From Pyrinomonadaceae bacterium (GTDB lineage: Bacteria; Acidobacteriota; Blastocatellia; Pyrinomonadales; Pyrinomonadaceae): a stretch of 64,000 nucleotides of DNA. Positions 18,532-28,449 of the stretch are shown here, one piece after another. Below the pieces are notes generated by a model. The model saw only the letters and a program-made list of their open reading frames with translations. It was not told the DNA's origin and made no database searches. The DNA lies in NCBI GenBank assembly GCA_025922875.1, contig JAICGZ010000002.1:1-64000 (forward strand), given 5' to 3'. The position numbers and the translations under genes are program-made. Each line of letters begins with the position of its first letter. The first letter of the stretch is position 1.

Positions 18532-20490
18532 ATGGAAAATAAATTCTTCGGGCCATTCCTCTGGGTAATAACTGGATGCGCTATCCTCGCGTTTATTTAT
18601 TCCTGTTTTCGGCTCGATTTCGCCCAGTTTGATTCTCACTTCGCCGTGTTAGTCGGCATGGCTTTGCTCCTGACTTCGCGGATCACAATTCCGATTCCGC
18701 GTTTCAGCTCAAAAATTTCGGTTTCCGACACGTTTGTCTTTCTGGCCCTGCTTCTTTATGGAGGAGCGGCGGCAGTAGTCGTAGGGGCAGTTGAAGCCGT
18801 TCTTTCCTCGCTGCGTTTCAGCCGTAAATTCAGAACCGTTACCTTCAATTGGGCGTCGGCAGCCGTTTCGATATTCATAACGAGCAGCGTACTGGAGTTT
18901 ATCTACCCGAGCGTCGTTGCTCTGCGAGCTGAACCACTGACTATCCGTTTTGTAGCGGCGATCTGCACGATGGCGCTGACTCACTACGTCGCGAATTCCG
19001 GAATCGTGGCGATCGGAGCGGCTCTTAAAGTTAATGAACCGATCTGGCAGACGTGGCGGAAGCATTATCTCTGGACCTCCATTACTTACTTCGCGGGCGC
19101 GTGTGCCGCCGGAGTCATTGCCGGACTGATCTACTTCATCGGAGTTTACGCCTTCGCGATCACGCTTCCGGTTATCGCCATCATCTTTCTCACTTACCGC
19201 ACCTATCTAAAAAACGTCGAGACGTCGGCAGCGCAGGCAGCGCAGGCAGAAAAACACGTCAAGGAACTCTCGCATTACATCGCGGAGCAGGAACGTATCC
19301 GCGAACAGTTTTCGCAGATGGAAAAGCTTTCTGCGCTCGGCGAACTCGCATCGGGAGTTGCACACGACTTCAACAACACTCTCACCGGAATTCTCGGACG
19401 CGCACAACTTCTTCAACGCACGGGCGATGCCGAGAAAATCCAACGAGGGTTGGAAATCATTATCAAGACCGCTGAAGACGGAGCCAAAACAGTCAAACGC
19501 ATACAAGACTTCGCCCGCCAGCGTCGAGACCATAACTTCGAACTGGTTTCGGTCGATCAGATCCTGCTGGATGCCAGCGAAATTACCCGGCCTCGTTGGA
19601 AAACCTGCGCCGAAGCCTCGAACATTCACATCACGCTCAACCTGCAAGTCGGATCGAATGCAATGGTGATGGGCGATGATTCAGAATTGCGCGAAGTGCT
19701 CGTGAACATGGTCTTCAATGCCATCGACGCAATGCCCGAAGGCGGAACACTCTCGCTAACGACGCGCACGGTTGATGAATCGGTGATCGTCCAGATTGTC
19801 GATACCGGAGTTGGAATGTACCCGGAGGTTCGCTCGAAGATTTTCGATCCGTTCTTTACGACGAAAGGCAAAGCTGGTCTTGGTTTGGGACTGGCGGTAA
19901 GTTTCGGAATTATCCGGCGACATGGCGGTAACATTGAAGTCGAATCGCGATACGGCGAAGGGACAGAGTTTCGCATCACTCTTCCACTCGCGAAGAAGAT
20001 CGTGCAAAAGAATGTTAGTGAGGTCGAACACGGCGGGACATCGGCACAAACGACGTCGAGCGCGTGTTTGCAGCCGCTGGAACAATCACAGCTGAAAGTG
20101 CTCGTAGTCGACGATGAAGACTTCGTCCGGGAATTACTGCGCGACATTCTTGAAGGTGAGCAGTGCGACGTTCACGTTGCGGAGAATGGGAATGAAGCGT
20201 TGTCGCTGTTCAGGGAAATGGAATTCGATGGTGTGTTCACTGACGTCGGCATGCCGGGCATGAGCGGCTGGGAACTGGCTCGTGAGATCCGTCAGATCAA
20301 CACACGGATTCCGATCGCGGTGATCACCGGCTGGGGTGAAGCTGTCGGATCCAACGATCAGAAGGCGGCCGGCGTGGATTGGGTAGTTGCGAAACCATTT
20401 ACTGCCGATCGCATCAGCGAGCTGGTTCGTGAGATTAATAAGATAGGTGGTAGCGCGCGTAAGAATTCCGTCGCAACGGCAGTCGCATAA
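18532..20490 (+). CDS. Hybrid sensor histidine kinase / response regulator, multi-TM N-terminus
   Basis: H-box ELASGVAHDFNNTLTGILGRAQLL, N-box VNMVFNAIDAMPEGG, G-boxes GVGMYPEVRSKIFDPFFTTKGKAGLGLGLAVSFGIIRRHGG, C-terminal receiver VLVVDDEDFVRE...FTDVGMPGMSGWEL. Confidence 0.93.
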   Translation: MENKFFGPFLWVITGCAILAFIYSCFRLDFAQFDSHFAVLVGMALLLTSRITIPIPRFSSKISVSDTFVFLALLLYGGAAAVVVGAVEAVLSSLRFSRKFRTVTFNWASAAVSIFITSSVLEFIYPSVVALRAEPLTIRFVAAICTMALTHYVANSGIVAIGAALKVNEPIWQTWRKHYLWTSITYFAGACAAGVIAGLIYFIGVYAFAITLPVIAIIFLTYRTYLKNVETSAAQAAQAEKHVKELSHYIAEQERIREQFSQMEKLSALGELASGVAHDFNNTLTGILGRAQLLQRTGDAEKIQRGLEIIIKTAEDGAKTVKRIQDFARQRRDHNFELVSVDQILLDASEITRPRWKTCAEASNIHITLNLQVGSNAMVMGDDSELREVLVNMVFNAIDAMPEGGTLSLTTRTVDESVIVQIVDTGVGMYPEVRSKIFDPFFTTKGKAGLGLGLAVSFGIIRRHGGNIEVESRYGEGTEFRITLPLAKKIVQKNVSEVEHGGTSAQTTSSACLQPLEQSQLKVLVVDDEDFVRELLRDILEGEQCDVHVAENGNEALSLFREMEFDGVFTDVGMPGMSGWELAREIRQINTRIPIAVITGWGEAVGSNDQKAAGVDWVVAKPFTADRISELVREINKIGGSARKNSVATAVA

Positions 20491-20496
20491 CTTCTT

Positions 20497-20567
20497 TTAC
20501 AGGATTTGCAGGATTAGACAGGATTTACATGATAATCCTGAATAATCATGACAATCCTGTCTACAGG
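20497..20567. repeat. Palindromic repeat, family D copy 1 (ACAGGATTTNCAGGATT...AATCCTGT)
   Basis: TTTACAGGATTTGCAGGATTAGACAGGATTTACATGATAATCCTGAATAATCATGACAATCCTGTCTACAGG. Confidence 0.75.
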
Positions 20568-20588
20568 CGTGTGTTATGCTTCTGCTCG

Positions 20589-21032
20589 ATGTCGGTGGCC
20601 GGTGTGAAAGCAACAGTGCGGTTCGTAGCTGAAGACTTGTTCCTTGGCGCCACTCCCTCCGGACATGCTCTCGCAATCGATACTGATAAGGAACGCTCCT
20701 CAGCACCTTCTCCGGTTGAGCTTCTGCTTGTCGCACTCGGTTCATGCACCGCGACGGACGTCGCCGGCATTCTCGCGAAGAAGCGCCAACAGGTAACGAA
20801 CTACATCGTCGAGGTTTCGGGAAAGCGTCGTGACGAACACCCGCGCAGTTACACGTCGATGAAGGTCCATCACATACTGACCGGCAGATCGATCTCAGCA
20901 AAAGCAGTCGCCGACGCAATCGAACTCTCCGACACCAAATACTGCAGTGTCGCCGCAACGTTACGACCTGCGGTAGAAATCCAAACCACCTTCGAAATCA
21001 TCGAAGAGCTACCAAATCAACCCCGGGAGTAA
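20589..21032 (+). CDS. OsmC family protein
   Basis: SPVELLLVALGSCTATDVAGIL...KYCSVAATLRPAVEIQTTFEI; the start at 20529 would begin inside the repeat, so 20589 is preferred. Confidence 0.85.
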   Translation: MSVAGVKATVRFVAEDLFLGATPSGHALAIDTDKERSSAPSPVELLLVALGSCTATDVAGILAKKRQQVTNYIVEVSGKRRDEHPRSYTSMKVHHILTGRSISAKAVADAIELSDTKYCSVAATLRPAVEIQTTFEIIEELPNQPRE

Positions 21033-21033
21033 T

Positions 21034-22476
21034 TTGAGGGTGTTAAAGAATCTCGCAGCTTTATTGATTTGTTTCAGTGCGGTGATTACCGCCGTCGCGG
21101 CCGATCGAGCCGCCGCCGTAGTCGCAAAGCAGTCGGCCAGTGAGACTACACTTGCAGCAGTCCGGCGCAGTGATGCTGCCGATCGAGATGCAAAAGGAAA
21201 TCTCAGGAAGCTAACCCCTGCCGAGCACATGCGCCGCGCTGCCGTCTACCTCAGCGTTCGCGCTTTCGCTGAGGCGCGTGCTCACTGGCAAACTCTCATC
21301 GATAACTATCCGCAGGATCCACGCGTTGCGGAAGCATTGCTGGGCATTGGACGCTCATACTTCTTGGGTAAGATCTACCAGGACGGATACAACGTCTTCA
21401 ATCAGTTAGTGCGCGATTATGGCGCGACTAAGGAAGGCCGCGAGGCTTTGAATTTCAGCGCTGCTTCCCTGCTGCGCATGGGTAAGTTCGAGGATTCAGC
21501 CGCGCGTTACGCTGAATACGTAGATCGCTTTCCGAATGGCGAGCGCATCGACACTGCACACTTGAACGTGATCGACACGCTTCGCGAAGCAAACAAACCT
21601 GCTGAAGCGCTCACCTGGGTCACGAAGACCAGACAACGATTTGCAGGCACGGCGACAGAGACGAATGCGATGTTCGCTGCGTTGCGTCTCTATATTGCTG
21701 AAGGTGAATGGTCCGATGCCGTTCTCACTGCGGACCAGTTGTTGAGGCGTCCATTTGCAAAAGCGGTGCTGACCTCGCCGGCCGAGGTGGCCTATCTCAA
21801 AGCCTTCAGCCTGGAACAGGCGGGTAAGAAGGAAGAAGCGTTTAATGCTTACTTGATGGTGCCTGATGGTATTGAGTCGTACTACGGCTGGCTTGCAAGC
21901 CAGCGCCTGGCTGCGTTGGGTGGTCCATCACGGGCTGAAATCGTCGCCAAACGTGAAGAACGTGTGAACAGTGCGATCGCATCCGTGGCAAGCAGTTATC
22001 CTGCGCCATACAGGCAGGCAATCCTCAGCGCTGCCAAAACTCGGAAACTCGATCCACGCTTCATACTCGCGCTTATCAAACAAGAGAGTGTTTTCAAGCC
22101 GTTCGCGAAGTCTCCCGCCGGTGCTCGTGGTTTACTCCAATTAACGATCGACGCGGCCCAAAAATACGGGCCGGCTGCAGGACTGAATTCGTTGCGTGAG
22201 AATCAGCTTTATCAACCTGACACATCGATCATGGTGGGCGCGGAGTATCTCGAGCATTTGACCAAACTATTCCCGCAGATGCTCGAGCCTGTAGCTGCTT
22301 CGTACAACGGTGGCGAGGACAATGTGGCGCGCTGGTTGAAACGTGCGAAGCAACAGGATCCGGGAGTCTTCACCTCCGAAGTCGGGTTTGACGAGACGAA
22401 GGGTTACGTGCAAAAGGTAATGGCAAACTATCGCGTGTACCGGCGACTTTATACTCCAGACTTGATAAGGCGATAG
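21034..22476 (+). CDS. Lytic murein transglycosylase (SLT domain) with TPR-like N-terminus
   Basis: KLDPRFILALIKQESVFKPFAKSPAGARGLLQLTIDAAQKYG...EYLEHLTKLFPQMLEPVAASYNGGEDNVARWLKR. Confidence 0.9.
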   Translation: MRVLKNLAALLICFSAVITAVAADRAAAVVAKQSASETTLAAVRRSDAADRDAKGNLRKLTPAEHMRRAAVYLSVRAFAEARAHWQTLIDNYPQDPRVAEALLGIGRSYFLGKIYQDGYNVFNQLVRDYGATKEGREALNFSAASLLRMGKFEDSAARYAEYVDRFPNGERIDTAHLNVIDTLREANKPAEALTWVTKTRQRFAGTATETNAMFAALRLYIAEGEWSDAVLTADQLLRRPFAKAVLTSPAEVAYLKAFSLEQAGKKEEAFNAYLMVPDGIESYYGWLASQRLAALGGPSRAEIVAKREERVNSAIASVASSYPAPYRQAILSAAKTRKLDPRFILALIKQESVFKPFAKSPAGARGLLQLTIDAAQKYGPAAGLNSLRENQLYQPDTSIMVGAEYLEHLTKLFPQMLEPVAASYNGGEDNVARWLKRAKQQDPGVFTSEVGFDETKGYVQKVMANYRVYRRLYTPDLIRR

Positions 22477-22477
22477 G

Positions 22478-22580
22478 AAGTTTTTCCCGCAAAGGCGCAC
22501 AAGAAAGCAAAGGCCGCAAAGAGAATTTGGAATTCCTCTTTGCGTCCTTTGCTTTCTTTGCGCCTTTGCGGGAAGTTCTT
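22478..22580. repeat. Palindromic repeat, family A copy 1 (CCCGCAAAGGCGC...), between convergent genes
   Basis: AAGTTTTTCCCGCAAAGGCGCACAAGAAAGCAAAGGCCGCAAAGAGAATT / AATTCCTCTTTGCGTCCTTTGCTTTCTTTGCGCCTTTGCGGGAAGTTCTT. Confidence 0.9.
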
Positions 22581-23442
22581 ACGGCTCGGGACTGAACCCT
22601 CTCGAATCCTCACGACGGTACAACGGATACGGTTCACGCGACTGCTGCCGCGGAACAATCCCTAACCGCAGCAACGCTGAATAGTATTCATACCTGATCG
22701 TCACTTCTCCTGCTGGACGCGAATCAAGATCCATGTCGATCCAACGCACGTCATGCCTGACAGAACGTCCGATACCCGTCGCTGCATAATCGTCATCAGG
22801 CGCCGGAGCGATCACCCGGTCACGCGCCGCCGATTCGCCTTTCGAACTGGGCGCTTGCTGAGTTCGGGCCGACTGATCAGCCCCTGGCTGGCCACGATAG
22901 ATCGGGTAAGGCGGAGTGATAGGCGAGATCCGCCGGCGTTCCCTGAAAAAGACCGCTGAGATGACTCCGAGATTCGCTGTCTGCCCGAGCTTTGCTCCGT
23001 ATGAATCTCGTTCGTTGGTGAAATAAAACCGGCGCGCCCGGTCCGAACTCATCTGCCAGCCACCTATTGTTATCGTCTGATACGGCTCGATGACCCATTT
23101 GCTTGCATTCCATGCGGACGTATGCCGGGCATCGATCGTGTTCAGCCCATCGACTGACAGCGCCACGGCAACGCGATCCGGAGAGGTATTCCGCAGCCTC
23201 ACCTCATATTCAGCACCTTGCAGCGCTTCGATGTAGATCCTGCCTCGCGCATGGTACTCAGCCAGCGGCCGCCCGTTGACCAGCACATCGACTTCGAAAT
23301 TAGGGTAGGGTCGCGTAACGCGTTCTTGCGGGTTATGCACAACCGCAGCGTTGGCCTGTCGGAAAAGCAGTACAGTTCCGGTTCCCACTGTAATCGCTAA
23401 AAAAAATGCCGTAAGGCTCAATATCAAACGCATTCGATTCAT
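22579..23442 (-). CDS. Secreted/membrane-anchored hypothetical protein (287 aa)
   Basis: N-terminal TM LILSLTAFFLAITVGTGTVLLF; no recognised domain. Confidence 0.65.
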   Translation of the reverse strand: MNRMRLILSLTAFFLAITVGTGTVLLFRQANAAVVHNPQERVTRPYPNFEVDVLVNGRPLAEYHARGRIYIEALQGAEYEVRLRNTSPDRVAVALSVDGLNTIDARHTSAWNASKWVIEPYQTITIGGWQMSSDRARRFYFTNERDSYGAKLGQTANLGVISAVFFRERRRISPITPPYPIYRGQPGADQSARTQQAPSSKGESAARDRVIAPAPDDDYAATGIGRSVRHDVRWIDMDLDSRPAGEVTIRYEYYSALLRLGIVPRQQSREPYPLYRREDSRGFSPEP

Positions 23443-23738
23443 GGTTCTTTCCTCCTACCGGGACCTTTGGATATTCTCAGAACGTCTTCTGTCCAAGTTC
23501 TTGCGTGTCCATAACGTATTTGTTGAGGCCCTATTTAGCGACCATTTCTACGGAATTTGGCCCGCATATTGCTGGCCCGTAAAGGGCAGGTGGGCATGAG
23601 GTTCCACCCTTTGAATCGACGGAATGGCCCTTTTCGGTTGAGTAAAGTTGACGGGGACGCTACAATTGCGCGCCACTTCCGTCGAATGAAATACCGACAA
23701 CTGTGATCGAACAACTAAGTGAGGCTTAAGAGAAGCTC

Positions 23739-24389
23739 ATGGAGTATGCCCTGACTGCAACCAAAACCAAGGCGCGCGCAGGCTCCTATTATGATCGGAT
23801 CGCGCGTTTCTATGACCTGACGTTCAAGCTGAACGGTTATGGCCGGTCTTTGGATCAATATTTCGCTGCTCATCCGCTGCCCATCTCGCGCGGCGCGCGG
23901 ATTCTTGATGCCGGATGCGGAACGGGACTGCTTACTCTTGCCTTACTGCGTGCGATCCGTTTTCCAGTGTCGATTACGGCGCTCGATTTGTCGTCAACGT
24001 CCGTAGCGGCTGCGCGGAAATCGCTTTACTACAGCTCAGGGCGAAAACGAGATGTCACTTTCACTCAGGGAAACCTGCTTTGCCTGCCGTTTGCCGACGA
24101 GTCGCTCGATCTCGTGGTGACGTCCGGTGCGCTTGAATACGTTCCGCTCGGCGATGGTTTGACGGAGCTGGCGCGTGTCATTGTGCCGGGAGGTCATTTA
24201 CTGCATTTTCCAGTTCACCCGGGCTTAGCGGGTGCGTTTCTCGAAATACTGTTTCGATTCAAGAGCCATCCGCCGCATGAAGTGAAGAGCAAGACGGAGC
24301 AGCACTTCCGGATCGAGCATCAGTACCGGTTTCCGCCGCAACAGGCGATTGGCTGGAGCAAGACGGCGATCCTCGCAAAGAAAGCTTGA
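23739..24389 (+). CDS. Class I SAM-dependent methyltransferase
   Basis: ARILDAGCGTGLLTLALLRAI...FTQGNLLCLPFADESLDLVVTSGALEYVP. Confidence 0.9.
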   Translation: MEYALTATKTKARAGSYYDRIARFYDLTFKLNGYGRSLDQYFAAHPLPISRGARILDAGCGTGLLTLALLRAIRFPVSITALDLSSTSVAAARKSLYYSSGRKRDVTFTQGNLLCLPFADESLDLVVTSGALEYVPLGDGLTELARVIVPGGHLLHFPVHPGLAGAFLEILFRFKSHPPHEVKSKTEQHFRIEHQYRFPPQQAIGWSKTAILAKKA

Positions 24390-24403
24390 GAGGCTTTGAT
24401 ATA

Positions 24404-24417
24404 GGTCCTATAGGACC
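24404..24417. repeat. Short perfect palindrome GGTCCTATAGGACC (family J)
   Basis: 14-nt self-complementary sequence in intergenic space between convergent genes. Confidence 0.6.
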
Positions 24418-24432
24418 AACAGGACGTATTTG

Positions 24433-25572
24433 TTATTGCGACGGCACGATTCTTAGAATTCGATCGTCATCTTCCGCGGGCTTGCCTCGACCGTCGCGAT
24501 TCGAGGTCGAAAAATACAGATAGCCATCCGGTCCTTCAGCCACGTCGCGAATTCGTCCGTAGTTGTTCACGATTCCTTCCTGGCCCAGGACGCGTCGCCC
24601 GTCCAGCGCCACTCGAATCAACATCTCGCCGCGCAGGCAGCCGAAAAAGAAGTTTCCCTTGAACTTCGGAAACGCTGAACCGCGATAGAACATTCCACTC
24701 GCTGGCGCACACGCCGGTGTGTACTCGAGGAGCGGCGACTCCAAACCCGGGCGCGTTTGTGTGTGGTGAATGGTGGGCCAACCATAGTTCTTGCCCTTCT
24801 CCACTATGTTGACCTCATCACCTCCTTGTCCACCATCAAACCCGCTTGGTCCATGCTCTGTTTGAAACATGAGATTCGAGTCCGGCTGCCAGTCCATGCC
24901 CTGCGCGTTGCGATGACCCAACGACCAAATCTCAGGTCGCGCGTTTTGCTGGCCCACAAAGGGATTGTCTTGCGGAACTGTGCCGTCGTCATTCAAACGA
25001 AGAGTCTTTCCTGCGAGTGAGTCCATTCTTTGGGCAAGCTCGCGACGCCCGGCGTCTCCGGTAGTGATGTAGAGCTTGCCGTCAGGACCAAAACGAATAC
25101 GACAGCCCGCATGAAACCTGGCGGCCGGCAGGTTCTCAATGATCACTGTGCGATCGACGAGGCCTTCGGCAGTTTCGCGGAAACGCACGACTCGAACCCA
25201 CACACCACCCTGCGCATACGCATAAGAGAGGTAAAGAAAGCGATTACTGCTGAACTGAGGATGCAGCGCCACACTCATCAAACCGCTTTCGCCTGCGCTC
25301 TCTACGTCCGAAACTACGAACAAAGGTTTTGGTCTCAGCGTGCTGTTCTCCATCACTCGCACACGCCCCGGACGTTCAGTGAAGATCATGCGGCCGTCCG
25401 GCGCCCAAACGATGGACCAGGGCACTTCGAGTTCACCAGCCACCTTTTCGATTTTGAAACGTATGTTTGACTGAGCGGAAGTCTCAACCTCACCTGCGCC
25501 ACGTCCGGCGGGCGGCTGGCTACACGCAACACAAAGCGCGATCAGCAGCGCGATGAAAAAGTAAGTTTTCAT
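24433..25572 (-). CDS. PQQ-dependent sugar dehydrogenase (glucose/sorbosone dehydrogenase family), lipoprotein
   Basis: VPWSIVWAPDGRMIFTERPGRVRVM...GDAGRRELAQRMDSLAGKTLRLNDDGTVPQDNPF...SLGHRNAQGMDWQPDSNLMFQTEHGPSG. Confidence 0.92.
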   Translation of the reverse strand: MKTYFFIALLIALCVACSQPPAGRGAGEVETSAQSNIRFKIEKVAGELEVPWSIVWAPDGRMIFTERPGRVRVMENSTLRPKPLFVVSDVESAGESGLMSVALHPQFSSNRFLYLSYAYAQGGVWVRVVRFRETAEGLVDRTVIIENLPAARFHAGCRIRFGPDGKLYITTGDAGRRELAQRMDSLAGKTLRLNDDGTVPQDNPFVGQQNARPEIWSLGHRNAQGMDWQPDSNLMFQTEHGPSGFDGGQGGDEVNIVEKGKNYGWPTIHHTQTRPGLESPLLEYTPACAPASGMFYRGSAFPKFKGNFFFGCLRGEMLIRVALDGRRVLGQEGIVNNYGRIRDVAEGPDGYLYFSTSNRDGRGKPAEDDDRILRIVPSQ

Positions 25573-25994
25573 CAGTGCTGAATGTACTCGTGCAGCAATT
25601 TGATCTCATCGCCCTGTTCTCCGACTTCGACGCGCAACAGGTCACGCATGGAGAGCATTCCCACCCAACGCTCGCCATCAACGACAGGAAGATGTCGAGT
25701 GCCGAACAACTCCATGCGTTCGAGAGCCTGGTGGGGAGTTTCATCGCACTGGATCACCGCTCGCAACTCACTCGTGACATCTCCTACCTTGACCGTGAGC
25801 GGGTCGCGTTGAGGAACGACGATACGATTCAAAACGTCACGCTCGGAAAAGACGCCAAGCAGCTTTCCGCCGTCATCCATTACGCAGACGGCGCCAATGT
25901 TTCTAGCGGCCATGAATTCCGCCGCTTCCTGCACAGTCGCTGACGCCTTCGTCGAGTAAGGCTCGCGGTTGCGAATCACGTCTCTGATTAGCAT
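25572..25994 (-). CDS. CBS-domain pair protein
   Basis: MLIRDVIRNREPYSTKASATVQEAAEFMAARNIGAVCVMDDGGKLLGVFSERDVLNRIV...MELFGTRHLPVVDGERWVGMLSMRDLLR; start at 25994, because the longer ORF reads through a repeat. Confidence 0.88.
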   Translation of the reverse strand: MLIRDVIRNREPYSTKASATVQEAAEFMAARNIGAVCVMDDGGKLLGVFSERDVLNRIVVPQRDPLTVKVGDVTSELRAVIQCDETPHQALERMELFGTRHLPVVDGERWVGMLSMRDLLRVEVGEQGDEIKLLHEYIQH

Positions 25995-26038
25995 CGCCTT
26001 TGCCTCCTGCTTATTTGCTTGTGGGGTGAGCTGTATTA

Positions 26039-26106
26039 TAGCCACAAAGAAGCACAAAAGCACAAAATAGGGTTTACATAAAACTTTTTGTGCTTCTTTG
26101 TGGCTA
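26039..26106. repeat. Palindromic repeat, family B copy 1 (GCCACAAAGAAGCACAAAA)
   Basis: TAGCCACAAAGAAGCACAAAAGCACAAAA...TTTTTGTGCTTCTTTGTGGCTA. Confidence 0.9.
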
Positions 26107-27123
26107 ACTGAACAGGCTGGCCTGTGCGGTGGGTCTGCGAAAGGTGGTACCCGCTTCGGTTTGGGGTTGGTGTTTCTTATTGAAGCCCAGACGCTCGCAG
26201 TGGATTTTGAACAGACGTTCCGTAGCGGACCAGTATTCACCCTTGCCGCGCATTCGCTCGCCGAAGACGCTCGAGTTCAGTTTTCCACCGCGTGCTTCGC
26301 GGATTCTGTTCATCACTCGATCGGCTTTTGTGGGTAGTTTCTCGCGTAAGCGCTCTTCGAAATAAGGCGCGACGTTGCCGGGCAGGCGCAGCATGTTGAT
26401 GAACGCATGTTGCGCTCCAGCTTCTTTTGCGCGTCTCAGGAGCACTGGAATGTCGGTCGAAAGACCGGGAATGACCGGCGCGATGCCGATCCCAACAGTA
26501 ATTCCCGCCGCCGCGAGCGCCTCCATCGCATGAAAGCGTGCTTCTGGAAGCGGAGCGTATGGCTCAACCGCGCGGGCCACTTCGACGTCCGTAAACGGAA
26601 TCGTAAAGAACACGCCGAGACGTGCGTTGCGCGAAAGTTCCTGAAGCACGTCGATGTCTCTGCGAATCAACGCCGACTTCGTAATGACACCCACAGGTTG
26701 GCGAAACTCAGCACACACTTCCAAACAGCGACGAGTGAGTTTGTAGTTGGCCTCGAGCGGAATGTAGGGATCGGAAGTGAAAGAGAAAACGATCTCGGCG
26801 CCCTTCCACGAAGGTTTCATCAACTCTTTGCGCAGCAGTTCCGGCGCATTCACTTTCGCGATGATCTTGCGATCGAAGTCAGTGCCGGCGCCGTAGCCGA
26901 GATACTCATGTGTGGGACGACTGAAGCAGTAAGTGCAACCGTGTATGCAGCCACGATAGCAGTTGACTGTGTAATCGAATCCGACGTCGGGACTGTCGTT
27001 GTGAGTGATGATGTGACGAGTCTCGGTCTCTTCAAAAACTTCGAGCGTGGCTTCCGGTGGTTCGCCGATCCATTCGACCGAATGTGTCAGCCACGGATTA
27101 GGAGGATTCTCTACGTACTGCAT
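26104..27123 (-). CDS. PA0069-type radical SAM protein
   Basis: [48 protein letters not shown]. Confidence 0.88.
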   Translation of the reverse strand: MQYVENPPNPWLTHSVEWIGEPPEATLEVFEETETRHIITHNDSPDVGFDYTVNCYRGCIHGCTYCFSRPTHEYLGYGAGTDFDRKIIAKVNAPELLRKELMKPSWKGAEIVFSFTSDPYIPLEANYKLTRRCLEVCAEFRQPVGVITKSALIRRDIDVLQELSRNARLGVFFTIPFTDVEVARAVEPYAPLPEARFHAMEALAAAGITVGIGIAPVIPGLSTDIPVLLRRAKEAGAQHAFINMLRLPGNVAPYFEERLREKLPTKADRVMNRIREARGGKLNSSVFGERMRGKGEYWSATERLFKIHCERLGFNKKHQPQTEAGTTFRRPTAQASLFS

Positions 27124-27138
27124 AAGTCACAAAAAAGA

Positions 27139-27211
27139 TTAGCCCCAAAAGGCACAAAAGGCACAAAAAGAAAGTAACGCCAATTGATAATTATGCGCTT
27201 TTTGTGGCCAA
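27139..27211. repeat. Palindromic repeat, family B copy 2 (degenerate)
   Basis: TTAGCCCCAAAAGGCACAAAAGGCACAAAAAG...GCGCTTTTTGTGGCCAA. Confidence 0.6.
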
Positions 27212-27212
27212 G

Positions 27213-27428
27213 TTAACTGTCCATCACAGTTGCGGCCATTGATTCGACAGCCTTGAAGAATATGAATACCTGTTGCCCGGGCGGCGCGGTGGAAGTTTCA
27301 TTCAGGCAGATGTAATCGTTCGTGATCTCGGTGATGCGTCCTGAATAAATTCCGCCCGACACCGTCTTCACGTCCACCACCTCGCCCTTGAAGCGGCGAA
27401 AAAGATTCTCCATGTGTTGTCCTGCCAT
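27213..27428 (-). CDS. Small Lsm/Hfq-like fold protein (tentative)
   Basis: MENLFRRFKGEVVDVKTVSGGIYSGRITEITNDYICLNE...QVFIFFKAVESM resembles an Sm-type beta-barrel. Confidence 0.55.
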   Translation of the reverse strand: MAGQHMENLFRRFKGEVVDVKTVSGGIYSGRITEITNDYICLNETSTAPPGQQVFIFFKAVESMAATVMDS

Positions 27429-27430
27429 CG

Positions 27431-27796
27431 TTACCCTTTCCACGTCACAAAGAAGAAGCGATACTTGTCCGGATCCTCCAATGTGACGAATCGTCCACCC
27501 CAGCCTTCGTCCACCGGCGGCTGAACGTCCGCTCCTCTTGCAATCAGCTCGTCGTAAAATCTATCAACATCCTCGACACCGGCAAAGAAGTGAACTCCGC
27601 GTCCTCTTCGCAGCATTGTTTCGAGATGTTGAGCGAGCGTGATCCTCAGTTGACCGCCTCTAACCTTCGCCATCGGAGGATCGGAGTCGGTGTTGACTGA
27701 CTCGACTTCCATTCCGAGCACTCCCTCGTAAAAACCGAGTGACTCTTCCAAACTGTTGACCTCGAGAAACAGCAGGTCCAAACCCGTGATCATCAC
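27431..27796 (-). CDS. VOC family (glyoxalase/bleomycin resistance-like) protein
   Basis: LDLLFLEVNSLEESLGFYEGVLGMEVE...VHFFAGVEDVDRFYDELIARGADVQPPVDEGWGGRFVTLEDPDKYRFFFV. Confidence 0.88.
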   Translation of the reverse strand: MMITGLDLLFLEVNSLEESLGFYEGVLGMEVESVNTDSDPPMAKVRGGQLRITLAQHLETMLRRGRGVHFFAGVEDVDRFYDELIARGADVQPPVDEGWGGRFVTLEDPDKYRFFFVTWKG

Positions 27797-27808
27797 ACAC
27801 GCCCGATC

Positions 27809-28363
27809 TCAAAGTGTCATTACCCAATAAAGTCCGTAAACGCAGCTGACAATCGCCACCCAGAAAGCTGCTTCTTGCAGCCGCGTGTGACGTTTAAACG
27901 GATTCGTCACCGGCAACGATGCATTCATAGCGACCATAGCGCTACGCGCCAGCAGCACTCCGAATCCGAGGACCAGCAGCGCCAGAGTCGCCAGCGGCCA
28001 GAGAAACCACATCCACTGAAATCGCACCAGCAACAGCAAAAACACTCCGGCAACCAGGCAAAGGAACGCACTCAGGCATTGACCAAGAACTCCGACCTCG
28101 CGAGCCGTCGGAGTAGTCACACGCGTAAAGCCCTGTGGCGTAACGCGCGGCCGCCGTCCGGCATCATAAGAATTGCGCAAATTCTTATCTTTTAGGACGC
28201 CATACGCTTCGTTCAACGACTTCATCTGTTCTTCGTTGCCGCCTCGATCCGGGTGATGTTTCGCGGCCTGGCGCTTGTACTGCCGGTCGATCTCGATCTG
28301 AGAAGCATCCTTGTCGACCCCCAAAACGCCGTAGTAGTCTTTGTTCGAATCGAATTGGCTCAT
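27809..28363 (-). CDS. DnaJ-domain membrane protein
   Basis: DYYGVLGVDKDASQIEIDRQYKRQAAKHHPDRGGNEEQMKSLNEAYGVLKD with HPD motif; C-terminal TM segments. Confidence 0.88.
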   Translation of the reverse strand: MSQFDSNKDYYGVLGVDKDASQIEIDRQYKRQAAKHHPDRGGNEEQMKSLNEAYGVLKDKNLRNSYDAGRRPRVTPQGFTRVTTPTAREVGVLGQCLSAFLCLVAGVFLLLLVRFQWMWFLWPLATLALLVLGFGVLLARSAMVAMNASLPVTNPFKRHTRLQEAAFWVAIVSCVYGLYWVMTL

Positions 28364-28449
28364 CGTGAATTGCACGATTCTAGAGGCGCTAAGTTTAGAG
28401 TTCAAGCTTGAGCTTGTCCGTCAAAGCAGCTTAAGGCTGAACTCTAAAC

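Noticed and set aside
25995-26240. N-terminal extension of the CBS-domain ORF ([12 protein letters not shown]...)
   Set aside because: It runs through family-B repeat sequence and into the end of the neighbouring gene; MLIRDVI at 25994 is the natural CBS start.
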